From: Streptomyces albofaciens JCM 4342
GTDB lineage: Bacteria; Actinomycetota; Actinomycetes; Streptomycetales; Streptomycetaceae
Assembly (NCBI RefSeq): GCF_008634025.1
Contig: NZ_PDCM01000001.1
Span: forward strand, 1-64,000
Direction of reading: 5' to 3'
DNA: 64,000 nt
Shown piece by piece: positions 42,456 through 51,462 of this stretch. The translations under genes and the position numbers were made by a program. The notes beneath the pieces are model-generated. The model saw nothing but the letters and a program-made list of their open reading frames with translations, searched no databases and had not been told where the DNA came from. How positions within the stretch are numbered: the first letter of the stretch is position 1; each line of letters starts with the position of its first letter.

Positions 42456-44417
42456 ATGCCCGTGTCCCCCGACCAGGTCGAATACCTCGCCGCGGTGACC
42501 GCGGACCTGTACGCCGGTGTCGAGCGGCAGCTGCTCGAACTGTGTGCGCGGCAGCTCGCCGCAGGGCTGGACGCGCCCGGGTGGGCCGTCGCCAAACTCG
42601 CCGCCCTGTCGCCCTTGCGGCGCGCGGCCGACGTGCTGCTTGGCGCCCTCGCCGGGACCGTCGACACCGAGGTACGGCACGCCGTGGCTGAGGCGTACGA
42701 CGCCGGCCGCGCCTCCGCCCTCGAAGAACTCGACGCCTTGCCGGATGAGGATCGGCGGACGGTGGCCGAGCGGACCCCGCACGCGCGGGCCGTCGACCGC
42801 CTCGCCGCCGAGACCATCGACACCGTCACCTCGACCCACCGCGGCATTCTGCGGGCCGTCGAGGATGGGTATCGGCAGGTTGTTGCCGAGGTCACCGCGG
42901 CGCCCCTGCTCGGCACCGAGACGCGCCGCCAGGCCACGCAGCAGGCCATGCAGCGGTTCGCCGACCGGGGGATCTCCTCGTTCCGGGACCGGGCCGGGCG
43001 CCGCTGGTCACTGACCGCGTACGCCGAAATGGCGGTGCGCACCAGCGTTGCGCGGGCCGCGACCGAGGCGCACATGACCACCCTCGCCGACGCGGGCATA
43101 GACCTGGTGATCGTCTCCAACTCGCCGCGTGAGTGTCCGCTGTGCCGCCCGTGGGAGCGCCGCATCCTGTCCATTGGCGGGCCGGACGGGGCCCGTACGG
43201 TCGAGGTCGAGCACGCCCTCGACGACGGCCGCATGATCCGTGTGGACGTGGCCGGGTCGCTCGACGAGGCCCGCCGCGCCGGACTTCAGCACCCCAACTG
43301 CCGCCACAGCGTCTCCTCTTACACCCCTGGTCTGACGCGCGTTGAGGAGCCGGAGCCGGACCCGGCCGGGTATGAGGCTGGACAGCGGCAGCGGGCAATC
43401 GAGCGGCACATCCGCCGGCACAAGAACCGCGCCGCCGCCGCGACCACGCCCGAGGCCAAACGCGCCGCCGAGGCCAAAGTCAGGCAGTGGCAAGGCGCCA
43501 TGCGCGACCACCTCGCCGCACACCCGGACCTCCGCCGTCTGCGCCACCGGGAACAGCCCGGCGCCTCGAACCTGCCCGCCAGGACCAAGACCGCGCCGGA
43601 CGACTTCATGCAGGCCGCCCGCGTGCGCGCCGGTGACGACGGCACGCTGCGGGAGATGTCCGACGACCAGCTCGGCGCCGCCATGCGGCCCGGCGTGCTC
43701 GACGACCGCGCCCGCGACCGAATCGCCACGGAGGCGGACCGCCGCGACCGCGAGGCCCTGCTCGACCGCGTACGGACCGGCGATCTGTCGGCGGTTGCCG
43801 ACGACGACCTCGCCGAAGCGATGCGCCACGGGAGGGCCGGCGACCTCGCCCGGATCGCCGCCGAATTCGACCGGCGGTACCCGCCCGAGCCCCTGCCCGC
43901 GCCCGCGCGCAGCGGCGACGCCGTCGAGGACCTGATCGCCGACCGCGCCGCCCTCGACGACCTGCTCGCCCCCGCCCCCGATCCGGACGGGTGGGCGGCC
44001 CTCGCCGATGACGACACCTGGGCCGCACTGGTCGAGCAGGAGCGCGCCGCCCAGCGGACCACGCGCGCGGCACGCCACGCTCCGACGGACGAGCCGGAGC
44101 AGGTCCCGCGCGTCACGCGCCGGGTCGCACGGCAGATGTACGACGAGTACGTAATGCGCCAGTACCTCGCGGCCGAGGAAGACCTACGCGGCGTACTGCT
44201 CAACAAGCAGGCTGAGCAGGCCGGCCACGATCCCGTGTCGCTGTTCTCCGGGCCCGCGCGCATCGCGCACGCCCGCGCCTCCGACGAGCTGCGGGCATGG
44301 TGGGCGGAGCACGGCCGGCTGACACAAGCTGAGTTCATCGAGTCCGTGACCGGTGAACGGCAGCGATGGGCCGAGGGCGCCCGTAAGAACGAGTCGGACC
44401 ACCAAAACAAGAGGTGA
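42456..44417 (+). CDS. MuF-like minor head protein (Phage_min_cap2 type)
   Basis: A 653-residue protein. The minor-capsid domain covers about residues 100-285. Its metal-like motif is CPLCRPW near 226-232, paired with HPNCRHS near 278-284, as in Mu gpF-type proteins ejected with or attached to the portal. The 360 residues beyond are an unusual helical extension with repeated charged helices, including two similar pieces (LREMSDDQLGAAMRPG and LSAVADDDLAEAMRHG). ATG at 42456, GATCGGGGG upstream; a GTG two codons earlier is possible. Confidence 0.85.
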   Translation: MPVSPDQVEYLAAVTADLYAGVERQLLELCARQLAAGLDAPGWAVAKLAALSPLRRAADVLLGALAGTVDTEVRHAVAEAYDAGRASALEELDALPDEDRRTVAERTPHARAVDRLAAETIDTVTSTHRGILRAVEDGYRQVVAEVTAAPLLGTETRRQATQQAMQRFADRGISSFRDRAGRRWSLTAYAEMAVRTSVARAATEAHMTTLADAGIDLVIVSNSPRECPLCRPWERRILSIGGPDGARTVEVEHALDDGRMIRVDVAGSLDEARRAGLQHPNCRHSVSSYTPGLTRVEEPEPDPAGYEAGQRQRAIERHIRRHKNRAAAATTPEAKRAAEAKVRQWQGAMRDHLAAHPDLRRLRHREQPGASNLPARTKTAPDDFMQAARVRAGDDGTLREMSDDQLGAAMRPGVLDDRARDRIATEADRRDREALLDRVRTGDLSAVADDDLAEAMRHGRAGDLARIAAEFDRRYPPEPLPAPARSGDAVEDLIADRAALDDLLAPAPDPDGWAALADDDTWAALVEQERAAQRTTRAARHAPTDEPEQVPRVTRRVARQMYDEYVMRQYLAAEEDLRGVLLNKQAEQAGHDPVSLFSGPARIAHARASDELRAWWAEHGRLTQAEFIESVTGERQRWAEGARKNESDHQNKR

Positions 44418-44419
44418 GC

Positions 44420-44593
44420 ATGGGAACGCGCGAGCAGGTCATCCGGGCCGTCACCGCCGGGGCCGAGGCCCGACGCCGCGGCGACCGGCCGTCCACCTGC
44501 CCGTACCCGCGTGACTCCCTGCTGCGCTCCGCGTGGATTCGCGGATACACCCGCGCCGCGCCACCCGCGCCCGGCCGCGAAGACGACCAGTAG
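44420..44593 (+). CDS. Rmf/CrpP-fold small protein
   Basis: A 57-residue protein. AVTAGAEARRRG, CPYPRDSLLRSAWIRGYTRA closely follows the pattern of bacterial ribosome modulation factor (CPY, W..G...A). Such Rmf/CrpP-like proteins are frequent in actinophage structural operons. Whether they act on ribosomes is unknown. It starts two bases after the minor head gene and is followed by a hairpin. Confidence 0.7.
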   Translation: MGTREQVIRAVTAGAEARRRGDRPSTCPYPRDSLLRSAWIRGYTRAAPPAPGREDDQ

Positions 44594-44614
44594 CACCACC
44601 CACCGACACACCCC

Positions 44615-44640
44615 GGGGCCCGCCAGGCGCGGGCCCCTTT
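44615..44640 (+). terminator. Hairpin between Rmf-like and scaffold genes
   Basis: GGGGCCCGC (44615-44623) and GCGGGCCCC (44629-44637), then TTT. It may lower read-through or protect the scaffold-capsid mRNA end. Confidence 0.6.
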
Positions 44641-44691
44641 CGTATGCCCGCACGCCCGCCCGGCGCGGGCCCAGCACCAGGAGCACCACGC

Positions 44692-45303
44692 ATGAGCGAG
44701 ACCGGCACCGCCAGCGGACAGCAGGGCGCGCCCAGCGCCGACGCCGGGGGCACCCCGCCCGCGGCACCGCCGAACAGCCCTCCGACCGCGCCGGCCGACA
44801 ACGCCCCCACGGCCCCGGCCGCCGACCCGGCCGCCGAGCAGCGCGTGAGCGCCGCCGAGCAGGCAGCCCAGCAGGCCGCCACCGAGCGCGACGACCTGCT
44901 CGCCGCTCTGCGCAAGGTCCTCGACCCGGAGGGCGCCGACGGCGAAGCCGACCCGGCACGTCTGGCCGAGCAGGCCGCCGCCGAGCGCGACCAGGCCCGC
45001 GCCGAGGCGCGGCAGCTCCGTGTCGAGCTGGCCGCGCACCAGGCCGCGCACACCGCCGGCGCCGACCCCGCCCGCCTGCTCGACTCCCGCACCGTCGCGC
45101 AGCAGCTCGCCGACCTCGACCCCGACGACAAGGCTTTCGGCGACAAGCTCGCCGAGGTGATCAAGACCGCCGTTGAAGCCGCCCCGCACCTGCGCGCCGC
45201 CGCTCCCGGTCCGGCCAAGGGCGGCGCCGACTTCACCGGCACCACGCCCGAGCGTCGGCCCGCCACCCTGCATGACGCCATCGCCGCCCGCCTCGGCGGC
45301 TGA
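44692..45303 (+). CDS. Scaffold protein
   Basis: A 203-residue, acidic protein directly before the capsid gene. First 45 residues are Pro/Ala/Gly-rich and disordered. A coiled coil follows (about 50-125), then DPDDKAFGDKLAEVIKTAVEA and a C-terminal tail (PERRPATLHDAIAARLGG) that resembles capsid-binding ends of scaffolds. ATG with AGGAGCA upstream. Role from layout and position. Confidence 0.8.
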   Translation: MSETGTASGQQGAPSADAGGTPPAAPPNSPPTAPADNAPTAPAADPAAEQRVSAAEQAAQQAATERDDLLAALRKVLDPEGADGEADPARLAEQAAAERDQARAEARQLRVELAAHQAAHTAGADPARLLDSRTVAQQLADLDPDDKAFGDKLAEVIKTAVEAAPHLRAAAPGPAKGGADFTGTTPERRPATLHDAIAARLGG

Positions 45304-45323
45304 ACCACTGGAGACACCCGCCC

Positions 45324-46304
45324 ATGGCTATCACCCTCGCCGACGCCAAGCTGAACACGCAGGACGACATCGACCTCATGGTGATTGATGAGTTCCGCAA
45401 GTCGAGTTGGCTGCTCGACAACCTGACCTTCGATGATGTCGTGAACCCCGCCGGGGGCGGCGCGACGCTCACCTACGGATACACCCGACTCGTCACTGAG
45501 CGCGGCGCCGCCTTCCGCCCGCTGAACTCGGAGTACAGCACCGAGCAGGCCAAGCGGACCCGCGCGAGCGTCGACCTTGCGGTACTTGGCGGCGCGTTCG
45601 AGATCGACCGCGTCCTGTCCAACCTCGGCCCCGCCGCCACCGCGGAAACCACCTTCCAGATGAACCAGACGATCAAGAGCGCGCGGGCGTTCTTCTCCGA
45701 CCAGGTCATCAACGGCACCCGCAACACAGCGACCGCCACAGGATTCGAGGGCCTTTCCAAGATCCTCACCGGGTCCGCCACCGAATACAAGCCGGCCGCC
45801 GACTGGTCGACCCCCGCCGACCAGGCCGCCGCACACAACGCCCTCGACTCCCTCGACGAATTCCTCGGCCTGCTGGACGACACCCCGAGCGCGCTGCTCG
45901 GCAACAAGAAGACCATCGCCCGCGTACGCAGCCTCGCCCGCCGGGCCGGCTACTACACCCGCAGCGAGAACGCGTTCGGGCAGACCGTCGAGGCGTACAA
46001 CGGCATCCCGTTTGTGGACCTGGGCGCCAAGGCTGGCAGCGCCGACCCCGTGATCGGCATCGACGCCAAGACCGGCACCACCGACCTGTACGCCGTCCGC
46101 CTCGGCCTCGACGGTTTCCACGGTGTCTCGACCGTCGGCAGCAACCTGGTACGGCAGTGGCTCCCGGACTTCGCCACCGCCGGCGCCGTCAAGAAGGGCG
46201 AGGTGGAACTCGGTCCGGTTGCCGTCGCGCTCAAGGCGACGAAGGCCGCCGCTGTGTGGCGCGGCATCAAGGTCAACCAGGGCACCGGCACCGGCGGGGC
46301 GTAA
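45324..46304 (+). CDS. Major capsid protein
   Basis: A 326-residue protein after the scaffold. N-terminal MAITLADAKLNTQDDIDLMVIDEFRKSSWLLD is the conserved opening of a capsid family common in actinophages; the central part has NGTRNTATATGFEGLSKIL. HK97-like fold expected. No protease gene or long N-terminal delta domain is present, so it is assembled on the separate scaffold. RBS CTGGAGA. Confidence 0.88.
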   Translation: MAITLADAKLNTQDDIDLMVIDEFRKSSWLLDNLTFDDVVNPAGGGATLTYGYTRLVTERGAAFRPLNSEYSTEQAKRTRASVDLAVLGGAFEIDRVLSNLGPAATAETTFQMNQTIKSARAFFSDQVINGTRNTATATGFEGLSKILTGSATEYKPAADWSTPADQAAAHNALDSLDEFLGLLDDTPSALLGNKKTIARVRSLARRAGYYTRSENAFGQTVEAYNGIPFVDLGAKAGSADPVIGIDAKTGTTDLYAVRLGLDGFHGVSTVGSNLVRQWLPDFATAGAVKKGEVELGPVAVALKATKAAAVWRGIKVNQGTGTGGA

Positions 46305-46309
46305 CGTTC

Positions 46310-46705
46310 ATGCGCCGCCCCTACGCCACGCCCGAACAGCTCGCCGCGTGGACCGGGACCGCTGCACCGGACGACGCCGAGCGGCTGCTCGCCCGCGCGT
46401 CCGAGGACATCGATTCGGCCCTGCTGACCGCCGTGTATCCGGTCGACGCGGACGGCGACCCCACCGACCCGACGACCGCCGAAGTCCTCGCCCGCGCCAC
46501 CTGCGCACAGGTCGAATACTGGGCCTCCGCTGGCACCGACGGCACCGGCGCAGGCGATCACTGGGACTCCGTATCGATCGGGCCCGTCAGCCTGTCGGGG
46601 CGCACCGCGCGCCCGCCGGCCGCGACCGGGGTGGAGTTGGCGCCGCGCGCCGACCGCATCCTGCGCCGCGCCGGACTGACCCCGGGCCGGGTGATCGCGT
46701 GGTGA
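46310..46705 (+). CDS. Head-tail connector (adaptor)
   Basis: A 131-residue protein right after the capsid. Helical, with YATPEQLAAWTG...DDAERLLARASEDID at the start and AQVEYWASAG in the middle, as in gp6-like adaptors that bind under the portal. Stop overlaps the next GTG. Confidence 0.75.
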   Translation: MRRPYATPEQLAAWTGTAAPDDAERLLARASEDIDSALLTAVYPVDADGDPTDPTTAEVLARATCAQVEYWASAGTDGTGAGDHWDSVSIGPVSLSGRTARPPAATGVELAPRADRILRRAGLTPGRVIAW

Positions 46706-47022
46706 CCCGCGTGCCCGAGGTACTGCTGCGCCACCGCATCACGGTCGAGCCGTACGCGGGGGAGAGCGCCTACGGGCCCCAGTACCGCCACGCCATCCCG
46801 AACGTGCCCGCGATGATCGACGAGACGGCCCGCATGGTGCGAGCCCCGGACGGTCGGCAGGTCACCGCCTCGGCAACGATCGTCGCCGGCCCCCTGCTCG
46901 ACTGCCCGCCCGGCAGCCGCATCACGCTCCCCGACGGGCGCACCACCACCGCGATCACCACCGCCCACCACACCGCGCCCGGTCTGCCGGTGCCCGCCTG
47001 CACGGAGGTGACCTGCGAATGA
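46702..47022 (+). CDS. Head closure / connector protein
   Basis: 106 residues, identical to 7702-8022. Beta-rich (LRHRITVEPYAG, RQVTASATIVAGPLLDCPPGSRITLPDGR), as in stoppers such as SPP1 gp16. GTG start in a GTGA overlap. The conserved layout between the adaptor and gp10-like genes supports the call. Confidence 0.7.
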   Translation: MTRVPEVLLRHRITVEPYAGESAYGPQYRHAIPNVPAMIDETARMVRAPDGRQVTASATIVAGPLLDCPPGSRITLPDGRTTTAITTAHHTAPGLPVPACTEVTCE

Positions 47023-47372
47023 GCGGACCGCGCGCCGAACTGAACTGGAACGGGGCCGCCGTCAGCGAGGCACTGCGGCAGGCCGCCACCCGCGGCGCCC
47101 TGCTCGGCGCCGAACACGTCCTCCAGCTCAGCCGCCAGCTGGTGCCGATCGAGGAGGGCACCCTCGAACGAAGCGGCGCGACCAGTGTGGACGCGCGCCG
47201 CCGTACGGCCGCGGTGTCGTACGACACCCCGTACGCCCGCCGCGTGCACGAGGACATGACCGCCCGGCACGACCCCGGCCGCACCGCCAAGTACCTCGAA
47301 CGCGTCCTGCCGGGCTCGACCGACACCGTGCAGGCGTTGATCGCCGCACAGGTCCGGCGGGCGCTGCGCTGA
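47019..47372 (+). CDS. HK97 gp10-like neck/tail protein
   Basis: 117 residues, identical to 8019-8372. VPIEEGTLERSG and YDTPYARRVHE are the family marks. ATGA coupling to the head-closure gene. Confidence 0.75.
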   Translation: MSGPRAELNWNGAAVSEALRQAATRGALLGAEHVLQLSRQLVPIEEGTLERSGATSVDARRRTAAVSYDTPYARRVHEDMTARHDPGRTAKYLERVLPGSTDTVQALIAAQVRRALR

Positions 47373-47803
47373 TGTCCTACACCGTCGACCTGCTCGACGG
47401 TCTCGCCCGCCTGCTCGACACCGCAGGCGTCGGCACCTACCGGCCCGACGGCGTGTACGCGGCCGGCGAGACCGCCATCACCATTGCCGCCACTCCTCCC
47501 GTGCCCGACCGGGTCATCTGCCTGTCCGCGTACCCGGTCGAGGAGTCCGCGGCCCTGACCGACACCACCACCGGCATACAGGTGCGCACCCGCGCCGGGC
47601 CGGACCCGCGCGAAGTCGACGCCCTCGACGACCAGGTGCTCGACGTGCTGCACGGCTCCGGCCCCCACCACTGGGGCGCGGCATGGGTGCAGCTCATCTA
47701 CCGCAACTCGGCCGCCCCGATCGGCGCCGACGGCTCCGGGCGCGCGGAGCGCAGCAGCAACTACTACGCCCGCGCCCACCGCGCGGCCCGACATCTGGAA
47801 TAG
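47372..47803 (+). CDS. Tail terminator / minor capsid-like protein
   Basis: A 143-residue protein. It opens with a helix (DLLDGLARLLDTAGVGTYRPDG), then VPDRVICLSAYPVEES and RTRAGPDPREVDALDDQVLDVLHG, a pattern shared by phage tail-terminator proteins that end tail growth. It lies between gp10-like and tube genes. Intact here, frameshifted in copy 1. Confidence 0.7.
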   Translation: MSYTVDLLDGLARLLDTAGVGTYRPDGVYAAGETAITIAATPPVPDRVICLSAYPVEESAALTDTTTGIQVRTRAGPDPREVDALDDQVLDVLHGSGPHHWGAAWVQLIYRNSAAPIGADGSGRAERSSNYYARAHRAARHLE

Positions 47804-47812
47804 GAGGCGCCA

Positions 47813-48337
47813 GTGAGCACCCCGACGCCGCCGGCCGAGACGATCACCGCGCTTGCGCGCCGGTACCGGTGCGAGATCGACATGAGCACGGACGGCACCA
47901 CCCCCGCTTGGACGCTGCTACCCGGCATCACCGAGTTCGCGCCGAAGATCGAACCCACACAGCAGGAGTCGACGACGTACGACGCCGAGGGGTGGGTCGA
48001 GCAGACCGTGACCATGCTCGCCTGGTCGATCGAGACGACCATCGCGCACCGCGCCCACCCGACCACCGGCGTTTTCAACGCCGTGCAGGAACGTTTGCGC
48101 AAGGCATCGATGGCGTTCGGTGCTGGCTCGTATGTGCGGGTGCGGTACTACGACCGCAACGGCGCCCCGGACGCCTACCAGGGCACGGCCCTGGTCACCT
48201 GGGAGCCGGACGGCGGCGGCGCCGACGAACTCGACACCGTCAAGATCACACTCACCGGGTCGGGCCCGCTGACCGAGATCACCAACCCCGCCGCTGGAAC
48301 CGGCAAGACGCTGACCCCTGAGAAGGGGGCCGCGTAA
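47813..48337 (+). CDS. Major tail tube protein
   Basis: 174 residues, identical to 8812-9336. GTG start with AGGAGG. Stop overlaps the chaperone ATG. Confidence 0.8.
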   Translation: MSTPTPPAETITALARRYRCEIDMSTDGTTPAWTLLPGITEFAPKIEPTQQESTTYDAEGWVEQTVTMLAWSIETTIAHRAHPTTGVFNAVQERLRKASMAFGAGSYVRVRYYDRNGAPDAYQGTALVTWEPDGGGADELDTVKITLTGSGPLTEITNPAAGTGKTLTPEKGAA

Positions 48338-48822
48338 TGGCGTTCAAGGAACTCGGCGAACTCCTCGACGAGACCCTGCAACTCCCCGTCGCAGGCACCG
48401 TCTACACCGTGCCCGCCCCGTCCGCCGAGGTCGGCCTGCGGGTGCAGGCGATCATCAACGCGGCGGCGGTCGCCGCCGACGGCGGACGCGTCGACGAGCA
48501 GGTACTCGGCGACGCGGCCGAGCGCGACCTGTTCCGCGACGTGCTCGGCACCGCGCACGGTCAGATGGTGGCCGACGGCGTGCCGTGGCCCGCCCTCAAA
48601 CACTCGGCGATCACGGCCATGGTGTGGATCGCGCAGGACAAGGCCGCCGCCGAAGCGTTCTGGAACTCCGGCGGCGACCCAAACCGCTTGGCCCCGAATC
48701 GGGCGGAGCGTCGGGCCCGGTCGGGCGCGGCGAAGTCGACCCCGAATCGGGGCTCTACGAGTGGTACGAGTGGCCCGAAGGCCAGGCCCCGCCCCGCGGG
48801 CAAGGGCCGCGCGCCGCGCTGA
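48337..48822 (+). CDS. Tail assembly chaperone, short form (gpG-like)
   Basis: 161 residues, identical to 9336-9821. The part after the slippery site is basic and low-complexity, as expected when no shift occurs. Confidence 0.8.
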   Translation: MAFKELGELLDETLQLPVAGTVYTVPAPSAEVGLRVQAIINAAAVAADGGRVDEQVLGDAAERDLFRDVLGTAHGQMVADGVPWPALKHSAITAMVWIAQDKAAAEAFWNSGGDPNRLAPNRAERRARSGAAKSTPNRGSTSGTSGPKARPRPAGKGRAPR

Positions 48823-49040
48823 CGTGGCGCCGCATCCTCGACGAGTGGCCGCTCGTCGAGGCGGACCTGCACGAGGTCTACGGCATCGACCTGGGCGCCC
48901 CCGGCATCCTGCGGGCCCGTTCCTGGCGCTGGCTGCGCCTGCGCATCCTCGGCCTGCTCTCCGCTGAATCGCGGCTGGCCCGAACGCTCGCCCCCTCGCA
49001 AGACGCTCCCGCACCGGGAGGCACGACCCCCCGGAGGTGA
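48337..49040 (+). CDS. Tail assembly chaperone, -1 frameshift fusion (gpGT-like)
   Basis: Same as 9336-10039. The slippery C CCA AAC is at 48678-48684; the -1 frame stays open to 49040 and gives about 234 residues. Confidence 0.8.
48678..48684 (+). promoter_or_regulatory. Programmed -1 ribosomal slippery heptamer
   Basis: CCCAAAC in the zero-frame context GAC CCA AAC, identical in both copies. Confidence 0.75.
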
Positions 49041-49046
49041 GCGCCC

Positions 49047-51461
49047 GTGGCTCTCATGGTCGGCGAACTCGCCGCAACCATCCGGGTCGATGACAGCGGG
49101 GCCCGTGCGGGTATCCGCCGCGCCGAGGCCGCCATGCGCGCCGGCGGCGACCGCATGGCCGCCGACGCGGGCAGCAGCGGGCAGCAGGCCGGCCGCCAGC
49201 TCGGCGACGGCGTCGCCGACGGGGCCGAGCGCGGCGGAGGCCGCGCGGCAAGCAAGGTCGGCGAGGCCCTGAAGAAGGGGATCGCCGCCGCGGCGATCGG
49301 CGCCACCATCGGTGGCGCGCTGATCGCGGGTATCGGCTCGGCCCTCGAACAGGGCAAGATCCCTGGTCAGCTTCAGGCGCAGCTCGGCACCACCGGGCCC
49401 GTGGCCGCCAAGTACGGCAAGGTCGCCGGCGATCTGTACGCGGGCGCGGTCGTCGACTCAGTGCAGGACGGCGCCGAGATCATCAAGGGCATCGCCAGGA
49501 ATGGCCTGCTGCCGCCGGAGGCGACACAGGCACAGGTCCAGACGATGGGCCGACGGGTGGCGGACACCGCCGCCGTCATGGGCGAGGACGTTTCCAAGGT
49601 CTCTCGTGCCGTCGGCACGATGATGAAAAACGGCCTCGCCAAATCGGCGGATGAGGCCATGGACGTTCTTGTCAAGGGCGCCCAGAACGGCATCGATACC
49701 GCCGAGGATCTGCTCGACACATTCAGTGAGTATCCAACCGAATTCCGGCAGCTTGGCCTCGACGCGAAAACGTCCATGGGCCTGCTTCAGCAGGGACTCA
49801 AGGGCGGCGCGCGCGATGCCGACGTAGTCGCCGACGCGCTGAAAGAGTTCACTCTGCAAGCGCAGGGGATGAACGACGCCACGAAAAAGGCGTATGCGGA
49901 TCTTGGCCTGTCCGGCGAGAAGATGCAGGCTGTTTTCCAGAAGGGCGGACCGGCCGCCGGGAAAGCCTTCGAGCAGGTCATCACGAAACTGCGGGCCGTC
50001 AAAGACCCAGCGAAGAAAAGCGAGATCGCCCTCGGACTGTTCGGTACGAAGTTCGAGGACATGCAGCAGGCGATTTACGCCCTCGATCCTGCGCACGCGG
50101 TGCAGGCCCTCGGCAAGGTCAAGGGCGCCACCGACGCGGCCGGCAACGCGATGCGCGACAACGCCGCCACCAAGATTGAGAAGTTCAAGCGGTCGTTGAC
50201 GCAGGGTGCCGTCGAGGTGATCGGCACGTACGTGGTCCCGGCGTTGATCAAGTTGGGTCAGTGGGTGCTCTCGCTCGGCTCCAAGTGGGACACCGTCACG
50301 GGTTTCGTATCCCGCAACTCAACCGCCCTGACGATCGCGGCGAGCGTGATTACGCTCCTGATGCTGCCCACCCTGGTCAGCCTCGGCGTACAGGCCACCA
50401 CGACCGGCGCGGCCGTGGTCGCGAGCTGGGCCACGCAGAGCGCCGCCGCGGTAACCGGCGCGGCGCGGTTCGTCGCCTCGAACGCTATGACGTTGGCCGG
50501 GTGGGCGGCGCAGGGTGCCGCCGCCACGGTCAACGCCGCGCGCGTGGTGGCCGGTTGGGTGCTCATGGGCGCGCAGTCCATGATCCAGGGCGCCCGGATG
50601 GCCGCGGCGTGGCTGCTGGCCATGGGCCCGATACCGCTGATCATCGCGGCAGTTGTCGGCCTGGTCGCGCTGATCGTCTCCAACTGGGATTCCATCAAGG
50701 CGAAGACGGCTGCCGTCTGGGACTGGATTTGGGAGAAGATCAAGGCCGTTGGTCAATTCCTGATCGACCTGTTCCTGAACTTCACCCTCGTCGGCATCAT
50801 CATCAAGCACTGGGATTCCATCAAGGCCGGAACTCAGCGCGTGTGGACGGCCATCGTCGATTGGGTCAAGGCCCTGCCGGGCCGCATCGTCGATTTCTTC
50901 CTGAACTGGACTCTCGTTGGGCTGATCATTAAGCACTGGAGTTCCATCAAGGAGGGCACGAAGCGCAAGGCCGGGGAAATGCTCGATTTCGTACGCGGAC
51001 TGCCGGGCCGGATCGTCGGGTTCTTCGGCGACTTCGGATCGATGCTCTACGACAAGGGCCTCGACCTGATCCGCGGCCTGTGGAACGGCATTCGCAACAT
51101 GGGCCCGTGGCTGGCACGCAAACTGACGAGCTGGGCCAAGGACATGATCCCCGGGCCGATCGCCCGCGCGCTGGGCATCCACTCGCCCTCGCGCCTGATG
51201 CGCGACAAGATCGGCAAGTTCATTCCGGCCGGTGTCGTCGAGGGCATCAAGGCAGGCGCCCCCGCCATCGACCGCACCATGCGCAATCTCGTGAGTGTTC
51301 CGCCCGCGCCGCAGTTCGCCGCCGCCGGCGGACCGTCGTACGGCCCGGGTTTCGGCGGGGGCATGGCGCCCGCGGTGCACATCGAGAACTGGCACGCCGG
51401 ATCGGCGTCCGCTGATCAGACGGCCGCGGCGCTGGCCTGGCACGCCAAGGGCAGGGGGTGA
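49047..51461 (+). CDS. Tape measure protein
   Basis: 804 residues, identical to 10046-12460: helical N-terminus, hydrophobic middle with several membrane-like segments, KHWDSIK repeats, and a C-terminal region with GIHSPSRLMRDKIGKFIPAGVVEGI, a common end motif of tape measures. Confidence 0.9.
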   Translation: MALMVGELAATIRVDDSGARAGIRRAEAAMRAGGDRMAADAGSSGQQAGRQLGDGVADGAERGGGRAASKVGEALKKGIAAAAIGATIGGALIAGIGSALEQGKIPGQLQAQLGTTGPVAAKYGKVAGDLYAGAVVDSVQDGAEIIKGIARNGLLPPEATQAQVQTMGRRVADTAAVMGEDVSKVSRAVGTMMKNGLAKSADEAMDVLVKGAQNGIDTAEDLLDTFSEYPTEFRQLGLDAKTSMGLLQQGLKGGARDADVVADALKEFTLQAQGMNDATKKAYADLGLSGEKMQAVFQKGGPAAGKAFEQVITKLRAVKDPAKKSEIALGLFGTKFEDMQQAIYALDPAHAVQALGKVKGATDAAGNAMRDNAATKIEKFKRSLTQGAVEVIGTYVVPALIKLGQWVLSLGSKWDTVTGFVSRNSTALTIAASVITLLMLPTLVSLGVQATTTGAAVVASWATQSAAAVTGAARFVASNAMTLAGWAAQGAAATVNAARVVAGWVLMGAQSMIQGARMAAAWLLAMGPIPLIIAAVVGLVALIVSNWDSIKAKTAAVWDWIWEKIKAVGQFLIDLFLNFTLVGIIIKHWDSIKAGTQRVWTAIVDWVKALPGRIVDFFLNWTLVGLIIKHWSSIKEGTKRKAGEMLDFVRGLPGRIVGFFGDFGSMLYDKGLDLIRGLWNGIRNMGPWLARKLTSWAKDMIPGPIARALGIHSPSRLMRDKIGKFIPAGVVEGIKAGAPAIDRTMRNLVSVPPAPQFAAAGGPSYGPGFGGGMAPAVHIENWHAGSASADQTAAALAWHAKGRG

Positions 51462-51462
51462 C

